Positions 10,834 to 21,735 of a stretch of DNA of 64,000 nucleotides are shown here, in pieces. Position numbers and translations under genes: made by a program. Every line of letters begins with the position of its first letter. Within the stretch, counting starts at the first letter, position 1. Source of the stretch: Quillaja saponaria (taxonomy: Eukaryota > Streptophyta > Magnoliopsida > Fabales > Quillajaceae). The stretch lies in the NCBI GenBank assembly GCA_029379385.1, contig CM055612.1, positions 10,850,001-10,914,000 of the forward strand, in the 5' to 3' direction. The notes beneath the pieces are model-generated. The model had not been told where the DNA came from. It saw only the letters and a program-made list of their open reading frames with translations, and searched no databases.

Positions 10834-12719
10834 ATGGAGAAAGCAAAATCAAAGAACCCAACCTCGTGGCTGCTAGAAGATCTGAATGGTAAGAAGCTCT
10901 AGTTTCTTCTATATTATTTTTCAAACAAAAGAAGGAAACAAAATAAAACAAATAAAAGAAAAGGATCTCAAATTTCCACTTGATTCTGGTGGTATAGACC
11001 AACTTTCATTTGTTTCATATAAATCTCCTAAATCATTATCTGCTCCAATTGTTATATATTTCAGTTAGCTTTCTTTCTATTTCTTATTATCGTTTGACAG
11101 AAGAATTATCCAAGACGGTGTTGTCAGAAATCCAGTTGGAGGGCTCTGACAATTATGAATCAGGTTCCGATCTAGGTACTCCATTGCATACTCCCGGACA
11201 ACAGCTTGGATTACAGAAGTCTGGCCATCAAATGGTTAATGTGGAGACATCTCTTAGCTCTGGTGGTGGTAGCTCTGTTCTTTCTGTGAAGGAGGGCACT
11301 GAATCATCTTCTTCATCATCCTCAAGCTCGGAGTCCGAATCTTTTGACCCATCCTTGGATAACTGTCATGGTCCACGTATGGATACTGATAGAAAAGGAC
11401 TCATTGAGGAGATTACTAAGCTGAAAGTAGAATTTCCTAGCCTGGAAGAACTTCATCAGATGGTTGAGGAAGATAACACAGACAATATGTCCTGGGCAAG
11501 AGATAAGAGAAATTATGAGGAGTTGCTTAGAAGATTCAATGAGACTCTGGAAAAGCTGAAAGTTTCAAACCTGAAACTTCAGCTTTCAGAAAAAGAGGTT
11601 ATCTATTTAAAGAGTGAGCTTGAGAAGAGTCAATCTTTTAACAAAAGTTTGGACGATCAGCTGGACCTTTTGCAGAAGGATTTCCAAAAAAGAGAGGCTG
11701 ATCTTGAAATGGAGAAAGGATTGGTATTGGAGTTGCAAAAACAGACAGCTTCTTTAGAAACTCATGTTCCAGACTGCTCCTACAAGATTGCAGAGTTGGT
11801 GGAAGAACTGGAAGTAACTAGAGCTAGCCTTAAGAAATCAGATGAAGAAATTACGACGTTGAAGTATGAAGTTAACAATGCTATTGGTAATAAGGAACTG
11901 CAAGATCAGCTTAGAATGGCTAGGGAAAACATAACCATGTTAGAAGCTCAACTTGATTCAGAGAGAGAGCTGATTACAGAGCTCAATGAGAGGATTGCAT
12001 GGTACAAATCCAATGAATCTGACCATGATCTTGAAGTGAAAAAGTTCAAGGCTGCACTACATGACGTCCAGGAGCAATTCTCTTTAGAGAAGGAGCAGTT
12101 GCAGTCTGCAATTTTGAGTTTGTCGGAAGAGAAGGTCCTGTTAGACTCAATGCTCAAGGAGTGGGAGTTAAGAAGCGAATCATATGACCATAAAATAAGG
12201 CAATGTGGAGCTGAGATATTGGAAATCAAAAAGGTGAATGTTTCCCAGCAGATGGTACTGCAAGGTGAAATCAATCGTTTGAAGGAAGAACTTTGTGAAA
12301 GAAGCAATCATGTGGAAGCCCTGAATAAAGAATTTGATAGACATAAGCATAAATATGATATGCTTATGGCTGAAAAAGATGAGGTCAATGCTAAGGCTCA
12401 TAAGCTTATGGCAGAGGTGAGTTCTCGAGACACTCAAATTATGGATATGGAGAGACAGCTTTGCCAGTTACGTATGGAGCAGAGAGAGCTGATTTCTGGA
12501 TCAGAAACTACAAGAGATCTAGTCAGGGAGCTGAAACAGAAAGTGGAAGAACTGGAGAATGAGGTGTCTAGACTAAATAGTATGATCTCAGATAGAGCTG
12601 AGGAGAAGAGGGAAGCTATACGGCAACTTTGTTTTTCTTTGGAGCACTATAGAAGTGGGTATCAAGAACTTCTTCAAGCCTTTGTTGGGCACAAACGTCA
12701 TGCTGTGGTAGCTTCCTAG
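10834..12719 (+). CDS. NETWORKED 4-like coiled-coil protein lacking a visible NAB domain
   Basis: Two coding exons, 10834-10888 and 11101-12719, join in phase at a GT-AG intron to give about 557 residues. After a short N-terminus comes a Ser/Glu-rich linker (about residues 86-102), then coiled coil over roughly residues 130-520. The end matches the NET4 IRQ region: KREAIRQL at 521-528 followed by SLEHYRSGY and a basic GHKR tail. In Arabidopsis, NET4 proteins link actin to the tonoplast: the N-terminal NAB domain binds actin and the IRQ domain binds RABG3 GTPases. Here exon 1 codes only 18 residues (MEKAKSKNPTSWLLEDLN), with no W-W-W or SPKNSKWL signature, and no NAB exon was found in the long 5' intron. 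Family membership rests on the C-terminus. Loss of actin binding is inferred. Confidence 0.8.
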
Positions 12720-13522
12720 GTTCATTTTATCTTTATTTGTGTTTTTTCCTTGCTGATGAAGCATCATATGCTTTCAATTTTGTGTGCCTTTTGCTTATTC
12801 CTAGTGAGCATCTGACATTATAGTATGCTTTATGAATTCTTATATAATTAGCTGAAATAGTTATGCTGATGTTATCCCAGTCTGAATTTCTTTGGGTCCA
12901 TGTTACTGTTGATACTTCCTATGCAGGCATATACATATATATGAGAATGGATTCAAATCCCATGTTGTGTACAAGCACCTCGAGAAGAGACAAAAAAAAA
13001 AATGGAATTAAATACATCAGATCCTCCTGTTGCTTAGGAGATGATCTAATTCCATTAAAGAATACCAATGCTCTGTGCTACTGATTTGACTTGACTAACT
13101 CAAACATTCAAAATGCGCAAGTGACGCACTAGTTGAGGTTATGGCTGATTACTTCATCTGCAGGCTTGCACTTTTGTTCTATTCAATAGATTTAAATACG
13201 AGGAAGACAATCTCAATTACAGCATCATCTTGGCACTTGGCAGTCGTAATGTCTTTCAAGTCAAAACGAATATTCTCTTTGAAATTCTTAAACCTAAGTA
13301 CCTAAATAAATTCTTGTTATATTCCAACAAAAAATACAGCACCGTATAAACTACTGTTTTTAGAAATATATACTTATTTAAGTAAATTATTTTTCTTTAA
13401 ATATAATTATTTATAATGTATATTACTCCAATCTCTTTTGGGATATATATCTACTATATTTTAAAACCTACACAAACCTCTTTTAAAGTTTAGAATTAAG
13501 ATAAATACTTTTAAGACTTTTT
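12720..13522. other. 3' UTR and flank of NET4-like gene
   Basis: T-rich 3' sequence follows the TAG. A 73-codon open stretch (12863-13084) has no recognisable domain and probably lies in or beyond the 3' UTR. Nothing else is seen. Confidence 0.4.
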
Positions 13523-13740
13523 TGGTGCACCGTATTTGGTTATACAATATATTAGGTAGTTATATTATTGTCTTATTTTTTTCATTATCACTGTATAGTT
13601 TTATACTGTCAGATATAATATAAGAAATAGTCAACATTATAAGTTTATATTATCATGTTGTTGCCAAATGCTGTATGTAAGAGCCAACTGGACATAGTCA
13701 TATACTTTATTGTTACGAAATCGCAAACGAGCCCTTAATG
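13523..13740. mobile_element. MITE-like element, copy 2 (inverted relative to copy 1)
   Basis: The reverse complement matches 8220-8436 over several blocks, including the stretch around ATGATAATATAAACTTATAATG. The right end is CAAACGAGCCC followed by TTA; the left end is GGTGCACCGTATTTGG. The two copies flank the NET4-like gene in opposite orientations. Superfamily is uncertain (PIF/Harbinger-like ends). Confidence 0.5.
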
Positions 13741-14310
13741 TATTCTTATTAAAGAGAAGTATAATTTTAAATTAATTTAATAATAATGTATTATTATTCA
13801 ACACAAAATGAGATAAAAACAAAAATTAAATTAATACTCATTCTTGAAATAAAATAAAATAAAACATAAAAAAAATAGGAGAAACAATGTTTTAAAGATT
13901 TGGCGAGAACACATTCTTTAATAATATATTAATATGTAGCTTGTTTTCAAATTTTATGAGAAGTTTTAAAAATAACATGAGCTAGTTGGTGTAATATTAA
14001 TTATATCATATTTGAGTAATTCACTCTTATTTTGAATATTAATTATATCTTACCTCCCTCTCTTTTTTATTAATTAATTAAGCACTGATTCTTCCTTTTG
14101 CAGAAAAAGCAAACGAAATTCTAAAGGGAAATATATATATACCCTCGAGAAAAGATACTAATTAATAAAAAAGAAAAGATTTAGTTAGTATTACAAAAAT
14201 GAAAGTATATGGGAAAAGAAAAAGAGATAAAGGAAAAGGATGGAACATAATTTGACTACAAGAAATCAGGAGGGTTTTGAAATTATGAAATGGCATGTAA
14301 CTTTTTTCTT

Positions 14311-15398
14311 TACTTCTTTTTCCTTCGCACTCCCACTTGGCTAGAAATTTTAGATGCATTATTCCAGCTGGTGCTGATGATTATTCAAAAATACTTATTA
14401 CTCTTCTTTACAATAATCTCTTTCATTAAATTGTGTTTGATATATGACAAAAGATTTACTCAATTCTACTACTATTATCATCAGCAGTTACCCTTTCATT
14501 GCTAATTATTAGTTTGTGTTTCTAACGTACTTGATTTCTTTTTCCGTTTTTTTTTTAAACTTCTCAATCTTAATAGTAATAAATTGCAATTATTTTTCAC
14601 TACTGATTTTTTCTTCTTAATCTTAAAAGTAGTAGTTGTTTTTGTTTTGCTTTTTTTCCTTATAGACGGGGATGGAGATCATGGGTCAAACCTGAAACCG
14701 AGGGTAAGAAAGAACCTTAAGCTCAAGTACCATTCTGCTTCAATTATACTTGATATAGTAATAATATATAATAGTAGGTTAGCAATTACTTTTTTTTCTT
14801 TCTCATTTTTGTCAATAACTACAGATTATCAATAAATATTAAGGTCGAATTCCTCCTATATGTTTTGTTTATCTTTTCATTTAGTAGGTTTTCAGTAGTT
14901 ATAATACTTATGTTTATCAATATTGTGAATTAAGAAAATGTTTAGATCTATAATAAGAGTTAAACTTTTCATTAGCTATGTGTTTAATGATTATAATTTA
15001 GAGTAAAACTTTTTGTTGTCTATAAGTTTTGTACATGTCAATACATGTTGAGCGTGTATACCGTATCTATAATTCGGGTGCCACACAGAAAATTAATATA
15101 TATATATATATATATATATTTATATGATCATTGAATGAGCTCTAGTGATGATTTCTATTTAACATTATATAAGATTTCGAATTGGTAAAATTATTGATGT
15201 TTTACTATAATATGTATTTACATCTAAATTAAAAGATTTAGTGACAGATTTAGAGTTATGTCAGTACTAAAACACAAAAATATCTATCTATATATATATA
15301 TAAACACGAATATGGTGAATTTTTTTTTTTCCATTACCCATTATGACATTTTAATCTTACAATTTTTATTTTTTTTTATTTGTTGATTACATTTTTTA
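14311..15398. repeat. Tandem 1.1-kb duplication, copy 1
   Basis: Starts near a CTCCCACTTGGCTAGAAATT block and runs to an ATTACCCATTATGA block followed by TTTGTTGATTACATT. The same order of blocks recurs about 1,095 bp downstream. Inside, a possible acceptor (TTCCTTATAG) precedes a short open segment that differs between copies. Diagnostic shared blocks are the CCAGCTGGTGCTGATGATTA block, the ATCTATAATTCGGGTGCCA block and the GATCATTGAATGAGCTC block. Confidence 0.85.
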
Positions 15399-16505
15399 CT
15401 TCTTTTTCTTTACTGCTTTTTCCTTCCCGCTCCCACTTGGCTAGAAATTTTAGATGCATTATTCCAGCTGGTGCTGATGATTATACAAGAATACTTATTA
15501 TAGAAATAGGGAAGTCTCTTCTTTACAATAATCTCTTTCATTAAATTGTGTTCGATATATAACAAAAGAATTACTCAATTCTACTACTATTATCACCAGT
15601 AGTTACCCTTTCATTGCTAATTATTAGTTGTGTTTCTATCGTACTTGATTTCTTTTTCCATTTTTTTCTTAGTACTTCTCAATCTTAATAGTAATAGGAT
15701 TGCAATTATTTTTCACTATTGGTTTTTTCTTCTTAATCTTACAAGTAGTAGGTGTTTTTGTTTTGTTTTTTTTTCCTTATAGAGGGGATGGAGTTCCGGG
15801 GGTCAAACTTAGAATTGATGGTAGAAAGAACTTTAAGTTCAAAGTACCATTTTATTTGAGTTATGCTTGCGATGGTAATAATATATAATAGTAGGTTAGC
15901 AATTACTTTTTTTTTTCTTTCTCATTTTTGTCAATAACTATACATTGTCAATAAATATTAATGTTGAATTCCTCAATTTTTTTTTATTAATTTAGTAGGT
16001 TTCTAGTAGTTATCGTATTTTCCCTTATGTTTATCAATATTGTGAATTAAGAAAATGTTTAGATCTATAATAAGAGTTAAAATTTTCATTAGCTATGTGT
16101 TTAATCATTATAATGTAGAGTAAAACTTTTTGTTGTCTATAAGTTTTGTACATGTCAATACATGTAGAGCGTGTATAACTTATCTATAATTCGGGTGCCA
16201 AACAGAAAATTTATATATGTATATATATTTATATGATCATTGAATGAGCTCTAGTGATGATTTCTATTTAACATTATACAAGATTTCGAATAGGTAAAAT
16301 TATGCATGTTTAACTATAATATGTATTTACATATAAATTAAAAGATTTCGTGATCGATTTAGGGTTATGCGAATACTAACACACAAAAATATCTACCACA
16401 TATATATAAACACAAAAATGGTGAATATTTTTTTTCCATTACCCATTATGAAATTTTAATCTTAATTTTATTTTTATTTATTTGTTGATTACATTATTTT
16501 TCTTT
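15399..16505. repeat. Tandem 1.1-kb duplication, copy 2
   Basis: Direct copy of 14311-15398 with many substitutions and indels, such as a 15-17 base insertion near 15500 and a shorter TA microsatellite (copy 1 has a long run at about 15095-15119). Its internal open segment (about 15779-15888) reads GDGVPG..., then RKNFKFKVPFY. The equivalent segment in copy 1 reads differently, so no conserved protein is supported. Confidence 0.85.
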
Positions 16506-16632
16506 GTTTAATAATATTTTTTTCTCAATTTAATAGTAATAGGATTGCAATTTCTTTGCTTACTGTTTTTGGCTCAATATGTTTTTAATAATGATGAATT
16601 CTGATGCCAATTAAATTCTTTTTATAAAGTGC

Positions 16633-16827
16633 TTGCGACTGTTGTATAGGAGATCTTTGGCTGAGGTGGATTCTAAGAAACTTATGCAAGATTTTCATTG
16701 GATTAAATATGCTAAACTCAATGCATATCGAGCACTTATTCTAGACATTCAGAAGCTTGTTAAGCTATATTGTGATTTGGATCAAATTAGGATAAAAAAG
16801 TCTAACAGTCAAAAGGGGTTATTTTAG
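16633..16827 (+). other. Exon-like open segment of unknown identity
   Basis: A 64-codon frame with clear protein-like composition (RRSLAEVDSKKL, QDFHWIKYAKLNAYRAL, LDIQKLVKLYCDLD, then a basic tail). It begins after an AAAG/TG boundary that might be an acceptor. I do not recognise the family. It sits just beyond the 1.1-kb tandem duplication and could be a gene remnant. Confidence 0.35.
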
Positions 16828-18262
16828 GTACTTTCTGGAAGTGAGACTTGGACCTTCAAGTTTTTCATGGGTTCCAACAACTGGTACAATTGCCTCCAGA
16901 ATCTGTATAACTTCATTATTCGGATTTTCAATCTCTAGTTTTGGGGGAGTGGCCGGATCCTTAATTTCCTGCAAAATATTTGTTGGTACTTTTTGGGAGT
17001 GAGACTTAGACTCGGTGGGAATAGACTTTTAGGTAGAAGGGATGGACATAACTAAGGTAATAGGTTAATGCATCTACAGGCTCAACAAGAGAAGTAATAC
17101 CCCCTTCTCTTAATTTTCTAAATAAGGAATATAAATTATACTCAGTAAAGCAACATAAGGATCATACCAAAAAAATTAGCTAGGATCTACAAATACATAA
17201 GGTCAACTATCAAGATAAGACGTAATGTAGTTTTATGATAATTGGGATAAGACATGCGTAGTTCTATGATAATTGGGACCTGAGATGTGTACTTAGAAAA
17301 ATGTATAAAGACACTTCCTTAAGTAACCATCACTAAGCTTAATGACAGGAAATGTAAGGCTAAAATATGAGAACTCTAACAAAAGAAAATCAGTGTGCCC
17401 TTTAATTACACCTTTGGATTTACGCAAAGACACACAATTGGACAAATATTCATGGTACCATGACATAATTTTTAAAAAAAAAAAATGAAAATAAACTCAT
17501 AGAAAGCTAAACAACTAATAAAATTAATTTTTTTTAAAATAGTCAGTAAAGAGAAAGCACATACTAATTCTGGCTTCAGAGTTGTATTTGCAGAAAACAG
17601 ACATCAGAATCAAATTTGGAGCATCAAGAATAGTAGGGAACTAGTCTGCCATCATAAAAGGTCGGTCTTGAAAGAGGTGAACTAGACTAATCAAAAGGTC
17701 AGCGAGTTTGGTCAAAAGTAGTTGATTGGAAAGCTGACCTGGCACGTCGACTTCACATATGACGTGGTAAAAGAAGATGTATGAGAGGTCTAGTTTGATG
17801 AAGTGAACCTTCTAGTTGATGCGACTCTGTTGACGTGTCTATGATGACGTGTCAGTGGCACTGATGTTTCTTATAGCCTGTGCTCCTATATTATGACACG
17901 TGGACCCTAGGGCTTTCTGGGACGGATGACACGAGGTTATCCCCTGCACTTGGAGCTCATGTAACTCGTACTTTTTGTAGTGCCACTTGCCTTAGCGAGG
18001 TGGCGCGTGCGTGTAAACTGGGACTTCTCACGCGGTGATTTTCTGCTTAAACTACAGATCGTGGACTAGATGTCTTTTTGGTGGTGTTCATCAGTCAGAA
18101 TGATGGCAGAATGTGATGGTTCACAGCAGAGAGGCAGCAGTTTTGGCTTTTTCTACAGATTTAAGATTGTCCAACTCGTTTTGTTTTATTTTATAGTCGT
18201 GGCTAAACTGAGTATGAGTGTTTTGGAGATCATTGAAAACATGAATTTTTCTCTGAAACCAA
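16828..18262 (-). mobile_element. Probable internal remnant of an LTR retrotransposon
   Basis: Lies on the internal side of the LTR at 18268-18517 when read on the minus strand. A PBS-like TTGGTTTCAGAG (about 18252-18263) resembles the initiator-Met tRNA site TGGTATCAGAGC used by many copia elements. Further in, 16828-17030 (minus) is open for about 66 codons, rich in Pro/Glu/Lys, and contains a local repeat (plus-strand phrases at about 16829 and 16984). No protease, integrase or reverse transcriptase was found, so the element is gutted or non-autonomous. Confidence 0.45.
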
Positions 18263-18267
18263 TTTGA

Positions 18268-18517
18268 TGTAGGACAAACTAAGATTTGAAAGGAGAATAA
18301 GGAAATTTGGAAGAAAAGAGATTGGACATTTAGGCTAAACAAGACAAAACTTCTTATATCAATTCTCAATTCATCAAATGTTTCTAAAAGAGTACGAATT
18401 TGGTTTATATATAAATAAGTCCTAAACACTAAAAATTCTATAGTTTTTAATTCTATATTTATCATAATTAAAATTAAATTACATTACAAGTATAAATATA
18501 CAAACAAATCCATGACA
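18268..18517 (-). repeat. LTR (about 250 bp), copia-type
   Basis: Bounded by TGT...ACA on both strands (TGTAGGACA at one end, CATGACA at the other). On the minus strand it has a TATA-like TTATTTATATATAAACC and is followed within 5 bases by a tRNA-Met-like primer site. On its other side a purine stretch (GATGGGGAA) resembles a polypurine tract. Having a PBS on one side and a PPT on the other would make it a junction LTR between two element copies. Confidence 0.55.
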
Positions 18518-18840
18518 TTCCCCATCAAAATAAGTGTCTGGACTCTGGACTGAATTGCTGACCATGTCTTGAATCTGGCTTTGACTGATCCCTGGTGGGA
18601 GGATGATCCTGATAGGTTGAAAAACCTGCTTTCTGCTAGGGCTGGAATTCAAATTGGACACTATTTGAATTTGAATCCAAATAATAATTCAAATCTAAAC
18701 TGAAAATCTAAATTCAAATAAAATTTTGAATATTTCAATTTGAATAAAAATTTGAATTTCAAACCGAATTCGAATAATATTCAAATCCAGATAATCCAGT
18801 TCGAATTCCACTCTCACTTTCTGTTCCGCTTTCTACTGAT
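18518..18840 (-). mobile_element. Retroelement-like coding remnant upstream of LTR (minus strand)
   Basis: Minus-strand frame 18479-18661 reads SPSRKQVFQPIRIILPPG, then DMVSNSVQSPDTYFDGECHG. It looks protein-like and stops shortly after entering the LTR. It is interrupted at 18637 by a 180-bp hAT MITE; the sequence resumes beyond 18816. The protein family is not recognised. Its position next to a PPT-like tract suggests it belongs to a retroelement. Confidence 0.35.
18637..18816. mobile_element. hAT-type MITE, 180 bp, with 8-bp target-site duplication
   Basis: Terminal inverted repeats: TAGGGCTGGAATTCAAATTGG at the left and the complement of TGAGAGTGGAATTCGAACTGG at the right. Flanked by CTTTCTGC (18629-18636) and CTTTCTGT (18817-18824), which match at 7 of 8 bases. 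An 8-bp duplication plus a TAGGG start fits the hAT superfamily. The interior is built of GAATTT-like repeats and has no ORF. Confidence 0.75.
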
Positions 18841-19858
18841 GCTCAAGGGATGGCTAGGTCTCTGCTAATGCTTTGTTAGTTCTTCTTTCTGTTTGCGTTT
18901 TTTTATTTGCTTATTTCTGCTTGCAAAAAAAAAAAAAAATCTTAGAAAAGTAAATTTTTTAAAGGATTTGATATTATTAATTGTAGTAGTTGACCATGAT
19001 TTTAGTGTTACATAATAAATAATTTTTATTTTTAAAATATTTCAAATTTCGAAACTCATATTATTACACGTTATCAAGTACTCTTTAAACACTCATTAAA
19101 AATACTTTTTTTCAAAATCATATTCATGTTTAGTGTAATTAATATAATTTTGTAACTTACATATTTGTGCCAAAAAAAACTGCTTTTATTTTGAAATAGA
19201 AAGCTGTGGCTGCTGTCTTCCTTTACCTTTATCCAATCGTAGTCGTACCCCACAATAGGCACTGATTTTTACAAGGAATCGAAATGAAGATTTTGCATGC
19301 TTCAGAGGGCAGAAAAGAAACGAAATACTAAAATAGAAAGGAGGAAGAACTTTTTTTTCTCTCTCTGTTTTACATTCTATTCTTTGTGTTTTATTGAAAT
19401 TAAATGTAATTAAATCTCAAGTATTTAGACAACGTAAATAAAATTTATCAGTTAAATTAATTAACATAATTCTGTTTATCAATAATATATATATAATATA
19501 AATATTTAGTAATTAAAATCAATTGACATATTTCTATTCATCAATAAAGTATATATGAATATTACTCATTCGTTTACATACTACCAAAATTTTGTATCGC
19601 ATGCCCCATCCTTAGCCAATGTTGAAAACCTAGGAGCATTAGGTGATAATTATATAATTCTTAGTATAGTTATTGGTTTTAAAATATAATTAATTTTAAT
19701 TCTAAATTCAAATATATGAGAGATATTTGTGTGATTTTGAGTAAATTAAAAAAAAAAAAAAAAGAGATTTAAATTGTCAAATTAATAAATTTACAACTCT
19801 CACCTTTCTCTCATGAAGTAAGTTTATGAGCCTAGAAAAAGTATATAAAAAAAAAAAA
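18825..19858. other. Intergenic AT-rich DNA
   Basis: No gene or RNA recognised. Short A/T homopolymers and TA runs occur. A 62-codon minus-strand frame (19074-19262) has no family features. Confidence 0.4.
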
Positions 19859-20172
19859 GGCTTAAATATTTCTTTTGTCCTTGAGGATTGCACCCTTTTT
19901 CAATTTGGTCCTTTTCATTTTGCAACATTTAATTTTTGATTGAAGGATGACATGGCAACACTTTGGCCATGTTATTAAAAATTAAGCCAAGTCATTCAAA
20001 AATTAACATGTTGTAATTTTCTGTTATGAATTAACGGATTTAAACTAACAAAATACTTAATTGAGAAAAAAAAAATATCAATCTTGAAGGGTTCAAATAG
20101 GAAAGAAAAATTCTCCTTAGGACCAAATTATAAAAAGGCGCAATTTTCAAAGGCCAAAATAATATTTAAGTC
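19859..20172. mobile_element. MITE with long terminal inverted repeats (GGCTTAAATATT type)
   Basis: About 50 bases at the left end (GGCTTAAATATT..., TTTGTCCTTGAGG, CAATTTGGTCC) match the reverse complement of the right end (GGACCAAATTATAAAAAGG..., ATATTTAAGTC). This is the widespread plant 'GGCTTAAATATNTTTTTGGTCC' terminus type, usually placed with Mutator-like MITEs. Flanks are A-rich, so a duplication cannot be scored. Confidence 0.65.
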
Positions 20173-20736
20173 AAACAAACAATTATTATTTTTTCAATTT
20201 CATTGTAACCTAATTAATAAATTTATTCTTGTTTCTAAAAAAAGAAACTTTTGTTCGAGTCTTCAATTCTTTTCTTTAATCTTCTGCAATATAGTATTAC
20301 AGTCTCATTCACTTATAATCAAAAGATAACTAACTAGTTATACCACTTTAATATTTAAGTAACAAAGATGAGGTGTGTTTGAATAAGTATCTTAGAAACT
20401 GTCAATTATTATTGTATGGTCAATCCAATTATAAATGCACTATGAAAGATAATAATAGTTGTCATAAAAAAAAAAAAAAACTATTATCTGCTATTTTTGT
20501 ATAAATTTACATATTTTAGATAATCAAATTATATCTACTTAATTAAAATCATAGATGGTGGTTATTGGTAGATCCATATGACGACCTTGAAATAATATAT
20601 TCAATATTAATTCATAGGAGTATTTAAGAGCTAAATTAAGTCCCCTAATTGTCATTTTGTAAGATCAGAGTGATTTCAATTATATATAATTGATTTTTTT
20701 TTTTTAAGGGATGTCCTTAAGTAGTCTTTAAGGACA
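20173..20736. other. Spacer between two MITEs
   Basis: AT-rich, no coding signal recognised apart from short open frames. Confidence 0.4.
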
Positions 20737-21079
20737 ATAAATATAAAGTTAAGTTACACTTTTAGTCATTATAATTTGACTAATAATTTAGTTTCGTCTT
20801 GTATTTAAAAGTTTAAATATCATTATAGCATTTTAAAATCATGTAAGGTGATCATTGCCATTATTTTTTGTCATATTTAACTTATTAAAAAGTAAAATGT
20901 CAAATAAATATCATAACACGTGAATATGTCATGTAAGATATTGTTTGTCACATCATTTATTATTAAGTTAAATTTTGAAGGGAAGGTGATGGCAAGAAAG
21001 AATCATATTTTAATATTTTGAAGTAGAGGATCAAAATTAAATTTTTGAATAAACGGGCTATAAGTATAATTAAGCTTAT
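20737..21079. mobile_element. Second long-TIR MITE-like element
   Basis: The left end (AAGTTAAGTTACACTTTTAG, then TTTAGTTTCGTC) is matched by the reverse complement of the right end (GATCAAAATTAAATTTTTG, then CTATAAGTATAATTAAGCTT). Internal order resembles the element at 19859-20172 but with little sequence identity. No clear target duplication. Tentatively Mutator-like. Confidence 0.5.
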
Positions 21080-21399
21080 ATATATGTTTTAAAATTAATA
21101 TATTTAAAGAAATAATAATGTTAAAAAATAATATTTAAATTATGATCAAATAATTAAAATAATATTATAAATTTAGAAAAGTCCGTCCAACTAATATATG
21201 AAGTGGCACTCAATATTGTAAATTAAAAAAAATATATGAAGTAAAATAAATAAACAAGACAATCAATCATTCTTTGATTCTTTCCCTCCAATCTTGCCAA
21301 AGCTTACACAAATAACAGCAATTTAACAACAGTAATAACTAAAATGTCAAATGTGTGGGGACTGAGAAAACAACAGATGCCACCTCACCAGTGGGGTTG

Positions 21400-21735
21400 C
21401 TTTAAATTGCATCGGCGCCGACTTCAATTCCTATGCCAAATCCTTTTTTTTTTCTATTTTTCCAGAATAGAATTAGAGAGAGAGAGAGGAGAGAGAGGAG
21501 AGACAGGAGAGAGAGTCTTCATGCTCCATTAACTTTGGTAAAGAGAACAATAATTCAAATCTGTGTGGCCTGGGGTCTGAGTGGGGAAGCTGCTTCTTTT
21601 GGTTTTGGGTTTTGGTTAGGGGTTGACTACAAAATAGGAGGACTAGTCTGAAATTGAAGAAGAAGAAGAAGAAGGGACTTCAACGATAGCTGAGAATTGC
21701 TCAAGTTTTCTATGGCTGTAAATTTCCAAACAGGT
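21400..21735 (+). promoter_or_regulatory. Probable 5' UTR region of EDR4-like gene with GA-repeat
   Basis: A GAGA-rich tract (about 21474-21515) and a GAAGAAGAA run (21656-21674) precede a possible donor (CAAACAG/GTTCAT at about 21731). The start codon at 23142 is about 1.4 kb downstream, so a spliced leader is likely. An ATG at 21713 just before that donor could act as a short upstream ORF. Confidence 0.45.

Noticed and set aside
11010..11100. In-frame extension of the NET4-like ORF upstream of 11101
   Set aside because: It reads hydrophobic intron-like sequence ending in a good acceptor (TTTGACAG). The exon at 10834-10888 joins in exact phase and gives a better start.
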